From contig JBPPLN010000002.1 of NCBI GenBank assembly GCA_051920445.1, positions 124,001 through 188,000 on the forward strand: a DNA stretch of 64,000 nt, written 5' to 3'. The position numbers and the translations under genes are program-made. The first letter of the stretch is position 1. Every line of letters begins with the position of its first letter. Shown piece by piece: positions 1 to 7,319 of this stretch. The stretch is from CAG-177 sp003514385 (lineage in GTDB: Bacteria > Bacillota > Clostridia > Oscillospirales > Acutalibacteraceae). Under the pieces are notes generated by a model. The model was not told the DNA's origin and made no database searches. It saw nothing but the letters and a program-made list of their open reading frames with translations.

Positions 1-4
1 CCAT
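1..4 (-). CDS. start codon of a gene running off the left edge
   Basis: A minus-strand ATG occupies bases 2-4. It is preceded by a strong Shine-Dalgarno, read on the minus strand as GGAAGGAGAG, about 6 nt away. Only the start codon and one further base are inside the window, so nothing can be said about the product. Its promoter must lie in bases 20-125, divergent from the tRNA promoter. Confidence 0.5.
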
Positions 5-127
5 ATCTGACTCTCCTTCCGTCTTTTAGATTTTAGCATAGATAGAGACAAAAAGTAAAGAGGAAGGGCGAAAACGAGAAAGAAAGTAAAAAAGTGGCGG
101 ATATTTTAAAAAAGTTTGAAAAAAGAC

Positions 128-156
128 TTGCCAAATCGCTTTTCATGTGGTATTAT
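128..156 (+). promoter_or_regulatory. sigma-A promoter of the tRNA-Pro locus
   Basis: TTGCCA at 128-133 and TATTAT at 151-156 are separated by exactly 17 bp. Transcription should start near 163, five bases before the truncated tRNA-Pro copy and almost 200 bp before the intact tRNA. Confidence 0.7.
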
Positions 157-167
157 TGATGAGCTTT

Positions 168-186
168 CCGGGTGTGGCGCAGCTGG
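168..186 (+). repeat. 19-bp 5' fragment of tRNA-Pro (direct repeat of 356-374)
   Basis: CCGGGTGTGGCGCAGCTGG is identical to the first 19 bases of the intact tRNA-Pro starting at 356. The match then stops abruptly. The fragment sits just after the only good promoter, at the distance where a tRNA 5' end is expected. It therefore looks like the original start of the tRNA gene, separated from the rest by an insertion or a partial duplication. Confidence 0.8.
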
Positions 187-355
187 GCGAGGAGAAATGC
201 CGCCGCCTGTGGCGGATGAAGGCATTGCTTCGAGGTGAAGAAACAAGGAGCGGAACGAGCGCTCCAAGCGAAGTACCGCGACTATGTTTCTGAAGGAAGC
301 GCCGCGGCGATTAGCAAAAGCCGACAAGCGGGAAGCAAACTGAATTTAGGTACAA
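187..355 (+). other. structured 169-bp insert between tRNA-Pro repeats
   Basis: No convincing ORF. The segment is dense in complementary arms: AATGCC 196-201 with GGCATT 221-226, enclosing CCGCC 203-207 / GGCGG 211-215; GGAGCG 247-252 / CGCTCC 260-265; GAAACA 240-245 / TGTTTC 285-290; and GCTTC 227-231 / GAAGC 296-300. These nest into a branched fold. It would be transcribed from the promoter at 128-156. It may be a structured non-coding RNA or a small mobile insert; I do not recognise the family. Confidence 0.4.
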
Positions 356-431
356 CCGGGTGTGGCGCAGCTGGTAGCGCGCTTGACTGGGGGTCAAGAG
401 GCCGTGAGTTCAAGTCTCGCCACTCGGACCA
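356..431 (+). tRNA. tRNA-Pro (anticodon GGG)
   Basis: A complete 76-nt cloverleaf. The acceptor arm CCGGGTG pairs with CACTCGG at 421-427 with one G-U pair, the discriminator is A428, and CCA is encoded at 429-431. The anticodon arm reads TTGAC-TGGGGGT-CAA, giving GGG. The T arm contains GAGTTCAAGTCTC. It decodes CCC and CCU proline codons. A rho-independent terminator follows directly. Its immediate upstream sequence has no good promoter; the promoter lies upstream of the 19-bp partial copy. Confidence 0.95.
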
Positions 432-434
432 GTT

Positions 435-477
435 AAAAAGCTTTGAAATCTAACGGTTTCAAGGCTTTTTATTTTTT
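435..477 (+). terminator. rho-independent terminator of tRNA-Pro
   Basis: An inverted repeat AAAAAGCTTTGAAA / TTTCAAGGCTTTTT with a short loop is followed by a T-rich tail (470-477). Confidence 0.85.
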
Positions 478-661
478 GCGTAGGATTAGAAAGTATATAT
501 TTTCTAACACTTTTTCTAACACTTTGATATTTCGCTAAAAAGTTTATTAATGCACTTGTTTAGGCAAACCGCCAAACGCAAGAACATTTTCATTATCATA
601 TATTTAAAAAGTGCAGAGTAAACACAGAGAATTGCGGACTAAATCCACTAAAAAATTACAT

Positions 662-703
662 AGAAAATCCCGAAACACCGCTATTGATGTTCCGGGATTT
701 TTG
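662..703 (-). terminator. terminator downstream of the fucosidase operon
   Basis: AAATCCCG / CGGGATTT arms flank a loop. T-rich sequence lies on both sides, so it can act bidirectionally. It sits about 20 bp past the fucosidase stop codon. Bases 478-661 between this and the tRNA terminator hold no recognisable gene. Confidence 0.65.
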
Positions 704-722
704 TGTATTATTTTATCGCTAT

Positions 723-2015
723 TTACTTCACTCCGTCGAGTTCAAAGGCATAGAGCCAGCCGCATTTCATTTCGTCGGGGTTTATCTGCGGGAAGACGAG
801 CTTTGCTTTGCCGTTGTCGTTTTCGACGGCTATGGGCGCGTCATGCGCTAAAAGCTTCGCCTTTATATCCGGATTGTAATCCACCTTGTCGAGCGTGAGG
901 CTGCCGAACGGATAGGCGTTCGTTATTGCGTAGACCTTGTCGCCCTTTCTGGTGTAATATGTACCCTCCTGCGGCGCTTTGGTATAAATGCGCGTGCCGT
1001 AGATAGCGTCGCCGTTGACGCTGAGCCACTTACCCATATCGAGCAGGCGCTCCTGCATAATAACAGGGATAGTGCCGTCCGCGGCGGGGCCGATATTGAG
1101 CAGGAAGTTGCCGCCCTTTGAGACGAGCGAGCAGAGCGTTTCGATGAGTTCTTTGCTGCTCAGATATTCGTCAACGCCCTCGATGCGGTTGAGTCCGAAC
1201 GATGCGCCGATACCGCGGCACTCCTCGAACGGGCGGTCGAGCTCGACCTCTTCGATGCGTCTGCCGTTGTCGATTATGCCGTATTCGGTGGTGAAATTGC
1301 CGCCCAGGCGTCCTCTTGTCTCCGTGCCCCAGCGGTCATTGGGGACTATCGTATCTTTGACAGGCGATTCGTTATAGAGCCACTGGAGGAAGTCTGTCGA
1401 GTGCCAGACGGAGCTCGGGTGATCCCACTCCCCGTCCGTGAACAGAGTCCATGGCTCGTATTTTGTTATAAGCTCTTTGAGCATCGGGATAAGATGCTTT
1501 ACGGCATACTCCTCGGGATCTTTGAGGTAGAGCGGATGGAACCACTCATAAACCGAATGGTAGACGCCGAACTTAACATCCGTCTTTTCGAGCGCGGTTT
1601 TCAGCTCGCTGCAGAAATCCCTGTGGGGGCCGACATCGACGCTGTTCCAGTTCCATGCGTAGTCGCTCTTGAACATGCAGAAGCCGTCGTGGTGCTTCGA
1701 GACGAGGTTTATATACTTTGCGCCGGACTTTTCAAAGAGCTGCGCCCACTCGTCGGCATCAAAAAGTTCCGCCTTGAAGCCGCTGACAAAGTCCTCATAC
1801 CGCGTTCCGGGGGCATACACCCTGTCGTGGAACTTGCGCGCGTCGCTGTTCTCGTCGCGTATCTGCTGCATATACCACTCAGCATACTGCCCTTTTTCGG
1901 TATACGCAGGCACGGAATAGAGACCCCAGTGGATGAATATGCCGAACTTCGCGTCCGCGAACCAATCCGGCACATGGCGGCTGTTGAGCGATTCCCAGTT
2001 GTTTTCGTAATGCAT
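723..2015 (-). CDS. alpha-L-fucosidase (GH29)
   Basis: 430-residue glycosidase that releases terminal alpha-L-fucose from glycans. Visible GH29 features: FGIFIHWG at residues 24-31, SKHHDGF near 106-112, and TDGEWDH at 193-199, whose Asp194 fits the catalytic nucleophile. No signal peptide is seen, so it is probably cytoplasmic and acts on imported oligosaccharides. The open frame extends further upstream into the preceding gene, but the ATG at 2015 was chosen because it has a GGAGAG ribosome site and begins the conserved fold. It lies 17 bp behind an HAD phosphatase gene, in an apparent operon. With the GH2 enzyme nearby it suggests growth on host or plant glycans. Confidence 0.9.
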   Translation of the reverse strand: MHYENNWESLNSRHVPDWFADAKFGIFIHWGLYSVPAYTEKGQYAEWYMQQIRDENSDARKFHDRVYAPGTRYEDFVSGFKAELFDADEWAQLFEKSGAKYINLVSKHHDGFCMFKSDYAWNWNSVDVGPHRDFCSELKTALEKTDVKFGVYHSVYEWFHPLYLKDPEEYAVKHLIPMLKELITKYEPWTLFTDGEWDHPSSVWHSTDFLQWLYNESPVKDTIVPNDRWGTETRGRLGGNFTTEYGIIDNGRRIEEVELDRPFEECRGIGASFGLNRIEGVDEYLSSKELIETLCSLVSKGGNFLLNIGPAADGTIPVIMQERLLDMGKWLSVNGDAIYGTRIYTKAPQEGTYYTRKGDKVYAITNAYPFGSLTLDKVDYNPDIKAKLLAHDAPIAVENDNGKAKLVFPQINPDEMKCGWLYAFELDGVK

Positions 2016-2032
2016 TTTAACTCTCCGTTTTG

Positions 2033-2812
2033 TTATATTTCTGAAAAGACGTCGCCGACGCCGTTGAATATATATGTGGGTCTGTAGGGATAGAGATTGA
2101 CATCCTCGAGGCTCGTGACTCCCGAAAGGACGAGGACTGTGTCGAGACCGGTTTCGATGCCCGCGATGACATCCGTGTCCATTCTGTCGCCTATCATCGC
2201 AGCCTCCGCCGAATGGACGCCGAGCATCTTGAGTCCCGTGCGCATCATGAGCGGATTGGGCTTGCCGACGAAATACGCCTTCTTGCCCGTCGCCATCTCT
2301 ATGGGTGATATGAGCGCGCGGCACGCGGGGACTATACCGTCCTCGACTGGACCCGTGAGATCGGTATTCGTGCCGATGAGCTTTGCGCCGTTTCTGACGA
2401 GGTTCGACGCATGGACGACCGTTTCATAGTTATAGCTCGAAGTCTCGCCGACTATGACATAATCCGGGTCGATGCTGTTCATTGTGATACCCTGGTCATA
2501 GAGCGCGTTGACGAGTCCGGGGGCGCCGATAACATATGCCGAGCAGCCGGGCTTCTGACTGCTGATAAATTTTGCCGTTGCGAGGGCGCTGGTATAAAAA
2601 TGGCTCTCGTCAACATAAAGTCCCATTCTCTCAAGCTTCTGCTGAAGCTCACGTGGCGAGCGTTCGCTCGAATTCGTCAGGAACAGGAACGACTTGTTTT
2701 CTTTATACAACCACTCCACGAACTCTTTGACATCCGGAAGCAGTCTATCTCCGTGATATATGACACCGTCCATATCACATATAAATCCTTTTTTCGCTTT
2801 TAATGCATCCAT
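2033..2812 (-). CDS. HAD-IIA sugar phosphatase, NagD-like
   Basis: 259 residues. The N-terminal DMDGVIYHG (Asp13 nucleophile, Asp15) is the HAD motif I of the NagD/p-nitrophenyl-phosphatase group. LTNSSERSP supplies motif II (Thr/Ser), GKPNP the motif III lysine, and GDRMDTDV motif IV. The start at 2812 is preceded by GGGAGGG at ideal spacing; a longer in-frame extension has no ribosome site. It is the first gene of the operon with the fucosidase, so it may dephosphorylate a sugar intermediate, but the substrate cannot be told from sequence. Confidence 0.85.
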   Translation of the reverse strand: MDALKAKKGFICDMDGVIYHGDRLLPDVKEFVEWLYKENKSFLFLTNSSERSPRELQQKLERMGLYVDESHFYTSALATAKFISSQKPGCSAYVIGAPGLVNALYDQGITMNSIDPDYVIVGETSSYNYETVVHASNLVRNGAKLIGTNTDLTGPVEDGIVPACRALISPIEMATGKKAYFVGKPNPLMMRTGLKMLGVHSAEAAMIGDRMDTDVIAGIETGLDTVLVLSGVTSLEDVNLYPYRPTYIFNGVGDVFSEI

Positions 2813-2840
2813 ATTTTCCCTCCCATGATAGGTTAGAATA

Positions 2841-2869
2841 AGCTTATCAGTTAACGGATGCAAAGTCAA
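2841..2869 (-). promoter_or_regulatory. promoter of the HAD-fucosidase operon
   Basis: On the minus strand TTGACT (2864-2869) and TAAGCT (2841-2846) are 17 bp apart. The transcript would begin about 20 bases before the ribosome site of the HAD gene. Confidence 0.5.
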
Positions 2870-2873
2870 TAAC

Positions 2874-4154
2874 TTACTTTGCGTTTATATTCACAAGCTC
2901 TGCGCGGAGCTTTGAATAGACTATTTTCTGGCTGCTGTAGAGTCCGTAATAGCCGGAGAGCAGATAGCTCACAGCGGCGGCGAGCGCAAACAGCGGCATA
3001 CCCTGCGCGCCGAAGAGTTCGATGCTCAGGAATATAGAAGCGAGCGGACAGTTGACAACGCCGCAGAAAAGCGAGACGAGTCCGACCGCCGCGGCAAATC
3101 CGGGATCGAGCCCGATAAGTCCGCCGACCACGCATCCGAAAGTCGCGCCGACGAAGAAAGTCGGGACTATTTCGCCGCCCTTGTATCCAGAGCCGACGGT
3201 GACGGCGGTGAAGATAAATTTGAGCAAAAACGCCTCGGGTTTTGCGTTGCCGCCGATGGCACGCTCGACTATATCCATGCCCGCGCCGTTGTAGTCCCCG
3301 CTTCGGCAGATAAGAGACAGCGCGACGATTATCAATCCGCCGACGACTGCGCGGACGAAAGTGTTTTTGAAAATTTTTGCAAAGAGCTTATGCGTACCGT
3401 GCAGGCCGAGGCAGAACCCGATACTCAGCAGAGCGCATATTGCGGCGAGCAGAGCGGTAAGCAGGCAGCTCTTGAGCGAAAATGCAGGGATATTCGAGAC
3501 GGTAAACGCGACGGGTTCGGTGCCCATAAGAGTCGAGATAAAATATGCGACGAACGCAGACACGACGCACGGGAGCAGACCTGCATAATAAATGACACCT
3601 ACGCTGATAACACCGAGTGCGAAAACGGCGGCGGTTATCGGCGTTCCGAAAAGCGCGGAGAACACGGCGCTCATGCCGCACATCGTCATGATATGCATAT
3701 CTTTTTCATCGAGGTGGGTTATTTTGCCTATCAGCCCCGCGATGCTGCCGCCGAGCTGAAGAGCCGCGCCCTCCCGTCCGGCGGAGCCGCCGAAGAGGTG
3801 CGTTATAACAGTTGAGACAAATATCAGCGGCGCGAGCAACGCCGGCACGCCCTGCGGCGAGCGCACGGCATCGAGTATTTCGTTAGTACCGATATCCTTT
3901 TTGCCCGAGAGCTTATACAAACCGGCTATCACAAGTCCGCCGACGGGCAGCAAAAGCACTATCCACGAATGAGCCTTGCGCACGCCGGTAACATATTCGA
4001 CGCTCAGATGAAACAGCGCGCCGACCGCGCCGCCCACGGCTCCCGTGACTGCGGCGAGAGCAAACCATTTCAGAAAAGTCAGCAGATACTTTCCCGCCGA
4101 CTTGCAGTTGTTTTTCAGATTTATTTTGACAGACTCCACTTTTACCCCATCCAT
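2874..4154 (-). CDS. CLC-family anion transporter, possibly fluoride type
   Basis: About 426 residues with the many hydrophobic helices of CLC channels/antiporters. GSAGREG carries the gating glutamate. GSGYKGGEIVPTFFVGATFG matches the second conserved CLC loop. The central-serine motif GSGIP is not present; the equivalent stretch reads DIGTNEIL, as in CLC proteins that lack the central serine, notably the fluoride/proton antiporters. The ATG at 4154 was chosen because the promoter -10 box (4172-4177) lies inside the longer GTG-initiated frame ending at 4181. There is no clear Shine-Dalgarno, so initiation may be near-leaderless. Substrate remains uncertain. Confidence 0.85.
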   Translation of the reverse strand: MDGVKVESVKINLKNNCKSAGKYLLTFLKWFALAAVTGAVGGAVGALFHLSVEYVTGVRKAHSWIVLLLPVGGLVIAGLYKLSGKKDIGTNEILDAVRSPQGVPALLAPLIFVSTVITHLFGGSAGREGAALQLGGSIAGLIGKITHLDEKDMHIMTMCGMSAVFSALFGTPITAAVFALGVISVGVIYYAGLLPCVVSAFVAYFISTLMGTEPVAFTVSNIPAFSLKSCLLTALLAAICALLSIGFCLGLHGTHKLFAKIFKNTFVRAVVGGLIIVALSLICRSGDYNGAGMDIVERAIGGNAKPEAFLLKFIFTAVTVGSGYKGGEIVPTFFVGATFGCVVGGLIGLDPGFAAAVGLVSLFCGVVNCPLASIFLSIELFGAQGMPLFALAAAVSYLLSGYYGLYSSQKIVYSKLRAELVNINAK

Positions 4155-4171
4155 TAATATATGTTGATTAG

Positions 4172-4200
4172 ATTTTATCACTTTATCACAGCTTTGGCAA
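4172..4200 (-). promoter_or_regulatory. promoter of the CLC gene
   Basis: Minus-strand TTGCCA (4195-4200), 17-bp spacer, TAAAAT (4172-4177). Predicted transcription start is near 4165, just before the ATG at 4154. Confidence 0.65.
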
Positions 4201-4329
4201 CGAGAAGAAAAAATTTGAGCCGGCGGTTGATGTGATTATTGGCAAAATCAAAACAATTGATTTTATTCTTGGTAATTTGGAATTGTTATGGCTTTGTATC
4301 AGATGCCGCCGAATTTGTGCAGATTTCGC

Positions 4330-4348
4330 GGGCGGATGATATCCGCCC
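4330..4348. repeat. perfect GC palindrome in the CLC/nrdR intergenic region
   Basis: GGGCGGAT-GAT-ATCCGCCC is a perfect 8-bp stem with a 3-nt loop, flanked by CGC/TACCG. It is the only notable item in the roughly 300-bp gap 4201-4465 besides the promoter. It resembles short interspersed palindromes seen between genes in Clostridia and is not followed by a T-run, so it is not a simple terminator. Confidence 0.45.
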
Positions 4349-4465
4349 TACCGTGCACTTATATTACTTTGAGCAAAGCAAAACAATTCATCGGTCTTGA
4401 TTTACGCCGAACTGTCTTCCTTTACGCAAGGGAGTCGAAGTAAAATTTATATTGCGATAAAAATT

Positions 4466-4489
4466 CAAGGACCGCCGGAGCGATCCTTG
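4466..4489 (-). terminator. terminator of the acyltransferase-nrdR operon
   Basis: CAAGGA / TCCTTG arms with a GC-rich loop lie just beyond the nrdR stop and are followed on the minus strand by AATTTTTATC. The plus strand also has a long T-run, so it may work in both directions. Confidence 0.7.
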
Positions 4490-4494
4490 CTTTT

Positions 4495-4950
4495 TTATTT
4501 TTCCTTGAGCAGCTTTGCGAGCTCGTCCATAAATGTATTGATATCCTTGAACTGCCTGTAGACGGAAGCGAAGCGGACATATGCGACTTCGTCGATGCTC
4601 TTGAGCTTCTCCATTGCGAGCTCACCGATATAGACGGTTGTCACCTCGCGGTCGAGCGAATTCTGGAGCACAGCCTCAATCTCGCTGACTGCCTTTTCGA
4701 GCTGTTCCATATAGACCGGACGCTTTTCGCACGCCTTGAGCATGCTGTTGAAAAGCTTGTTTCTGTCAAAGACCTCGCGCGACTTGTCCTTTTTGACGAC
4801 GACTATCGGCACGGTCTCGATTATCTCATAGGTCGTAAAACGCTTGCCGCAGCTGATGCATTCGCGGCGGCGGCGTATTCTCTCGCCCTCGTCGGTAGGA
4901 CGCGAGTCGATGACCTTGCTCTCTTCAAAACCACAGAACGGACATTTCAA
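4495..4950 (-). CDS. nrdR: NrdR, ribonucleotide reductase repressor
   Basis: About 151 residues. The N-terminal zinc ribbon MKCPFCG ... CISCGKRFTTYE and the following ATP-cone domain are diagnostic. NrdR senses ATP/dATP and represses nrd operons. The start decision matters: GGAG of the ribosome site directly abuts an upstream GTG (4959), too close to use, whereas TTG at 4950 is 7 nt away and gives the canonical MKCPFCG amino terminus. The gene follows the acyltransferase by 15 bp, so they are probably co-transcribed. No ribonucleotide reductase gene is in this window. Confidence 0.95.
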   Translation of the reverse strand: MKCPFCGFEESKVIDSRPTDEGERIRRRRECISCGKRFTTYEIIETVPIVVVKKDKSREVFDRNKLFNSMLKACEKRPVYMEQLEKAVSEIEAVLQNSLDREVTTVYIGELAMEKLKSIDEVAYVRFASVYRQFKDINTFMDELAKLLKEK

Positions 4951-4965
4951 AGCTATCACTCCATC

Positions 4966-5976
4966 TTACTTATTTTTTTGGACTTTCAGGCCACACAAAA
5001 ACCTGAAGAAGTTATTGCTGTCAAGAATATACTTTGATACAAGATAACTCACAATATAACTTCCCGCAAACAATATCAGCACTATAAGCGCGGGAGTCGT
5101 GATATGAACTTTTGTGACCACGAGCCAGCGCAGACCGGTTACCAGGAATGCATTGAGTAAATAATACTGAAGGGAATATTTTCCGCTTGTCATCAGCTGA
5201 TTCTTTATGAATTTCGGCATTTTCACCAAAGAGAAGAACGAGGCGAAGAAAGCCGAAGCCGAAAGCGCGGATATATATATTCCGGCAACAGAATACACTT
5301 TGTCGGCATAGATTCTCAGCGGAATGAATGACAGACAGAACACCGCTGCACTCACTGTCAGGATAACGATACGCTTGTCTTTTATCTTTCCGAAATCGCA
5401 GCCCTTGAGCATCATGCCGATGATAAAATATGTAAGATAATACACAACGCTCTTCAGGCAGCATATCTCCGGCAAGTCGAACAGCGCCGAGACAATAACG
5501 CAGACCGCTATAATCGGCAGACCGAGAAGTCTGTTCTTTTTCAGTATAACCCAGAAAAGCGGCGCGATAACCGAAATTACGAACAGAGTGTAAAGGAACC
5601 AATAGCCGCCAGCCGAAGTTCCCTGCAGGAAGAGCTGAAAAATTGCAGACTTGATATCCATGCTCCTGTTGACAAGGCTTCCGCCGACAACTCTGAGAAA
5701 CAGCGCGGCGGCATCGAAAACAATATAAGGCACGAGTATTCTCTTCACGCGGGCAAGAAGATATCCGCCGTAATTACCCTTATATGAGCACAAAAAGCCG
5801 GATATCATAAAGAACAACGGCATTTGATAAGAATCCACAAAAGTTTTGAGCGCATTGCTCCATGCAACATTCTCAAGATTCACCGGGTATACTATCACCG
5901 AATGACATATAAGCACCGATATAATAGCAACGCCTTTGAGTATGTCAATAAGATCGATATGTTTTTTAGATTCCAT
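4966..5976 (-). CDS. acyltransferase 3 family membrane protein
   Basis: 336 residues with about ten hydrophobic segments. It starts with DLIDILKGVAIISVLICHS, the typical first helix with the catalytic-type histidine of the acyltransferase-3 (OatA/NodX-like) family, and ends in a basic tail. These enzymes O-acylate cell-surface sugars; which one here is unknown. ATG at 5976 has AGGGG about 9 nt upstream; a TTG extension to 5997 overlaps that ribosome site and is rejected. First gene of the operon with nrdR. Confidence 0.85.
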   Translation of the reverse strand: MESKKHIDLIDILKGVAIISVLICHSVIVYPVNLENVAWSNALKTFVDSYQMPLFFMISGFLCSYKGNYGGYLLARVKRILVPYIVFDAAALFLRVVGGSLVNRSMDIKSAIFQLFLQGTSAGGYWFLYTLFVISVIAPLFWVILKKNRLLGLPIIAVCVIVSALFDLPEICCLKSVVYYLTYFIIGMMLKGCDFGKIKDKRIVILTVSAAVFCLSFIPLRIYADKVYSVAGIYISALSASAFFASFFSLVKMPKFIKNQLMTSGKYSLQYYLLNAFLVTGLRWLVVTKVHITTPALIVLILFAGSYIVSYLVSKYILDSNNFFRFLCGLKVQKNK

Positions 5977-6009
5977 ACGTACTGCCCCTTTGCACAATTT
6001 CTATATTTT

Positions 6010-6039
6010 ATTATCGCATAAAGTCAAACTTGTTGTCAA
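6010..6039 (-). promoter_or_regulatory. promoter of the acyltransferase-nrdR operon
   Basis: Minus-strand TTGACA (6034-6039), 18-bp spacer and GATAAT (6010-6015). The -35 box overlaps the stop codon of the upstream isomerase gene. Confidence 0.6.
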
Positions 6040-6812
6040 CATAATCTTTTAAGCATATACATCGAATCGGTCAGCTGATCTATGCGCTCGAAGCCCGAAT
6101 GGTAGAGCTCGATAACGCAGTCGCCGGAATATCCGGTTCCTTTCATGAGCGAAAAGAGGGCGGCGAAATCGAATTTTCCGTCAAACGGCGGAATGCACTT
6201 GTGATTCTCGTCGTGGTCACTCAGATGTATGTGGCAGATATTATCGGAAAACTCCCTGAAAAATTCTATCGGGTCGACCCCGGCGAGATACGCCTGCTTA
6301 ATGTCGAGCACCATATGAAAATCCACACCGAGGCGCGATTTCAGCTCGTTCATAAGCTCCGGCGTCTGCCCGTTATGATGGACAACATTTTCCTGTGCGA
6401 GGATTATCCCCTGCTCCTGTGCGTCGCGGACAAGCAAACCTAGTCGCTCGGCGTATTCGTCGGTGTTGATATTCACCGGCAGCTTTGCGCCGTGAAGTAC
6501 GACTATTTTCGCGCCTATCGCAGACGCGGCGGCATAGTATTTTTTGTAAAACTCCCTGTAATCGTCGAAGCGGCGCTCATACTGACTGAAGAGGATATAG
6601 CCCTCGGCGAACGAGGTAAACGGATGTATCGAGCGGATGCGGATGCCGCTGTCAGAGGCTATAGACGAAATGCGGCGGAGAAAATCCGGCTCCAATTCCG
6701 ACGGCGAGTTGAAAAACACCTCGGTAACTTTTGCTCCCGCTTCGGCGACACAGCGCAGAGCCTCTTCTGTCGCGGCTGGATAAAAGCAGGCGGTGGATAT
6801 TCCGACGGACAT
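6036..6812 (-). CDS. sugar phosphate isomerase/epimerase (TIM barrel)
   Basis: 258 residues of the xylose-isomerase-like / AP-endonuclease-2 fold. VLHGAKLP, LAQENVVHH, MVLDIKQAYLAG and CHIHLSDHDENHKCIP contain the Glu, Asp and His residues that usually bind the divalent metal. ATG 6812 is preceded by GGAGAGG at 7 nt; the open frame continues upstream without a better start. Related proteins isomerise or epimerise sugars or act on inositol derivatives; the substrate is unknown. Confidence 0.85.
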   Translation of the reverse strand: MSVGISTACFYPAATEEALRCVAEAGAKVTEVFFNSPSELEPDFLRRISSIASDSGIRIRSIHPFTSFAEGYILFSQYERRFDDYREFYKKYYAAASAIGAKIVVLHGAKLPVNINTDEYAERLGLLVRDAQEQGIILAQENVVHHNGQTPELMNELKSRLGVDFHMVLDIKQAYLAGVDPIEFFREFSDNICHIHLSDHDENHKCIPPFDGKFDFAALFSLMKGTGYSGDCVIELYHSGFERIDQLTDSMYMLKRLC

Positions 6813-6852
6813 TCGTTTTCCTCTCCTTTCCTCAAAAGTAAAAATCTTTGCA

Positions 6853-6881
6853 TTGCGAAAAATCGCACTCCGGGTTAGAAT
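6853..6881 (+). promoter_or_regulatory. possible promoter of the small membrane protein gene
   Basis: TTGCGA (6853-6858), 17-bp spacer, TAGAAT (6876-6881), ending about 20 bp before the start codon. Confidence 0.45.
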
Positions 6882-6902
6882 CAAACAAACGGAGGTGAAG
6901 AT

Positions 6903-7172
6903 ATGCGCGGCATAAAAGAAAAAATTGCAGAAAAATTAAGCTACATAAATCCCGTTTCGCGCAGGATACTGCTCGGCGCGGTTATTATTTTTGAGCTTCT
7001 CTTCACCCTTGCCGTCTGCGCGCTGCTTCTCGCAGGCCGCGGATTCGACTACTGGAGATGCATATATCTCGCAAAGGACGCGATAGACTGCATCCGCCCG
7101 AGCATGGGAGTCATGCTCTTCGGCTCGCTGATAATGCAGGCTATCGACCCCAAGGGTGAAAATCAGGATTAG
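6903..7172 (+). CDS. small two-helix membrane protein, unknown
   Basis: 89 residues with a basic N-terminus (MRGIKEKIAEKL), a strong hydrophobic helix at about residues 22-45 and a second weaker one near 70-82. GGAGGTGAAGAT precedes the ATG perfectly. A terminator follows, so it is monocistronic. I do not recognise a family; it is transcribed divergently from the isomerase gene. Confidence 0.7.
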   Translation: MRGIKEKIAEKLSYINPVSRRILLGAVIIFELLFTLAVCALLLAGRGFDYWRCIYLAKDAIDCIRPSMGVMLFGSLIMQAIDPKGENQD

Positions 7173-7201
7173 TATTACACTTAATATATATATGATATCA
7201 C

Positions 7202-7238
7202 AAAAAAGCGCCGAATACAATTAAATTCGGCGCTTTTT
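7202..7238 (+). terminator. rho-independent terminator
   Basis: AAAAAGCGCCGAAT / ATTCGGCGCTTTTT, a 14-bp perfect stem with T-run. Confidence 0.9.
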
Positions 7239-7252
7239 GGCGCGTCTGCATA

Positions 7253-7282
7253 TGGACATTTACCGAAAAAGTATGATATACT
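7253..7282 (+). promoter_or_regulatory. possible promoter of the metallo-hydrolase gene
   Basis: TGGACA (7253-7258), 18-bp spacer and TATACT (7277-7282), about 40 bp before the start. Confidence 0.5.
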
Positions 7283-7319
7283 TTTAAAAGCGTTTTTATT
7301 TTTGCGCTTCGGAGGGAAT

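Noticed and set aside
611..898. 95-codon plus-strand ORF
   Set aside because: Overlaps the terminator and the end of the fucosidase on the other strand; no ribosome site; arginine-rich shadow translation.
1401..2087. 228-codon plus-strand ORF opposite the fucosidase
   Set aside because: Antisense shadow of a well supported GH29 gene, caused by GC-rich codon use; no ribosome site or domain.
4182..4330. fluoride riboswitch upstream of the CLC gene
   Set aside because: The conserved crcB-motif core was looked for on the minus strand and not seen; only a promoter is present.
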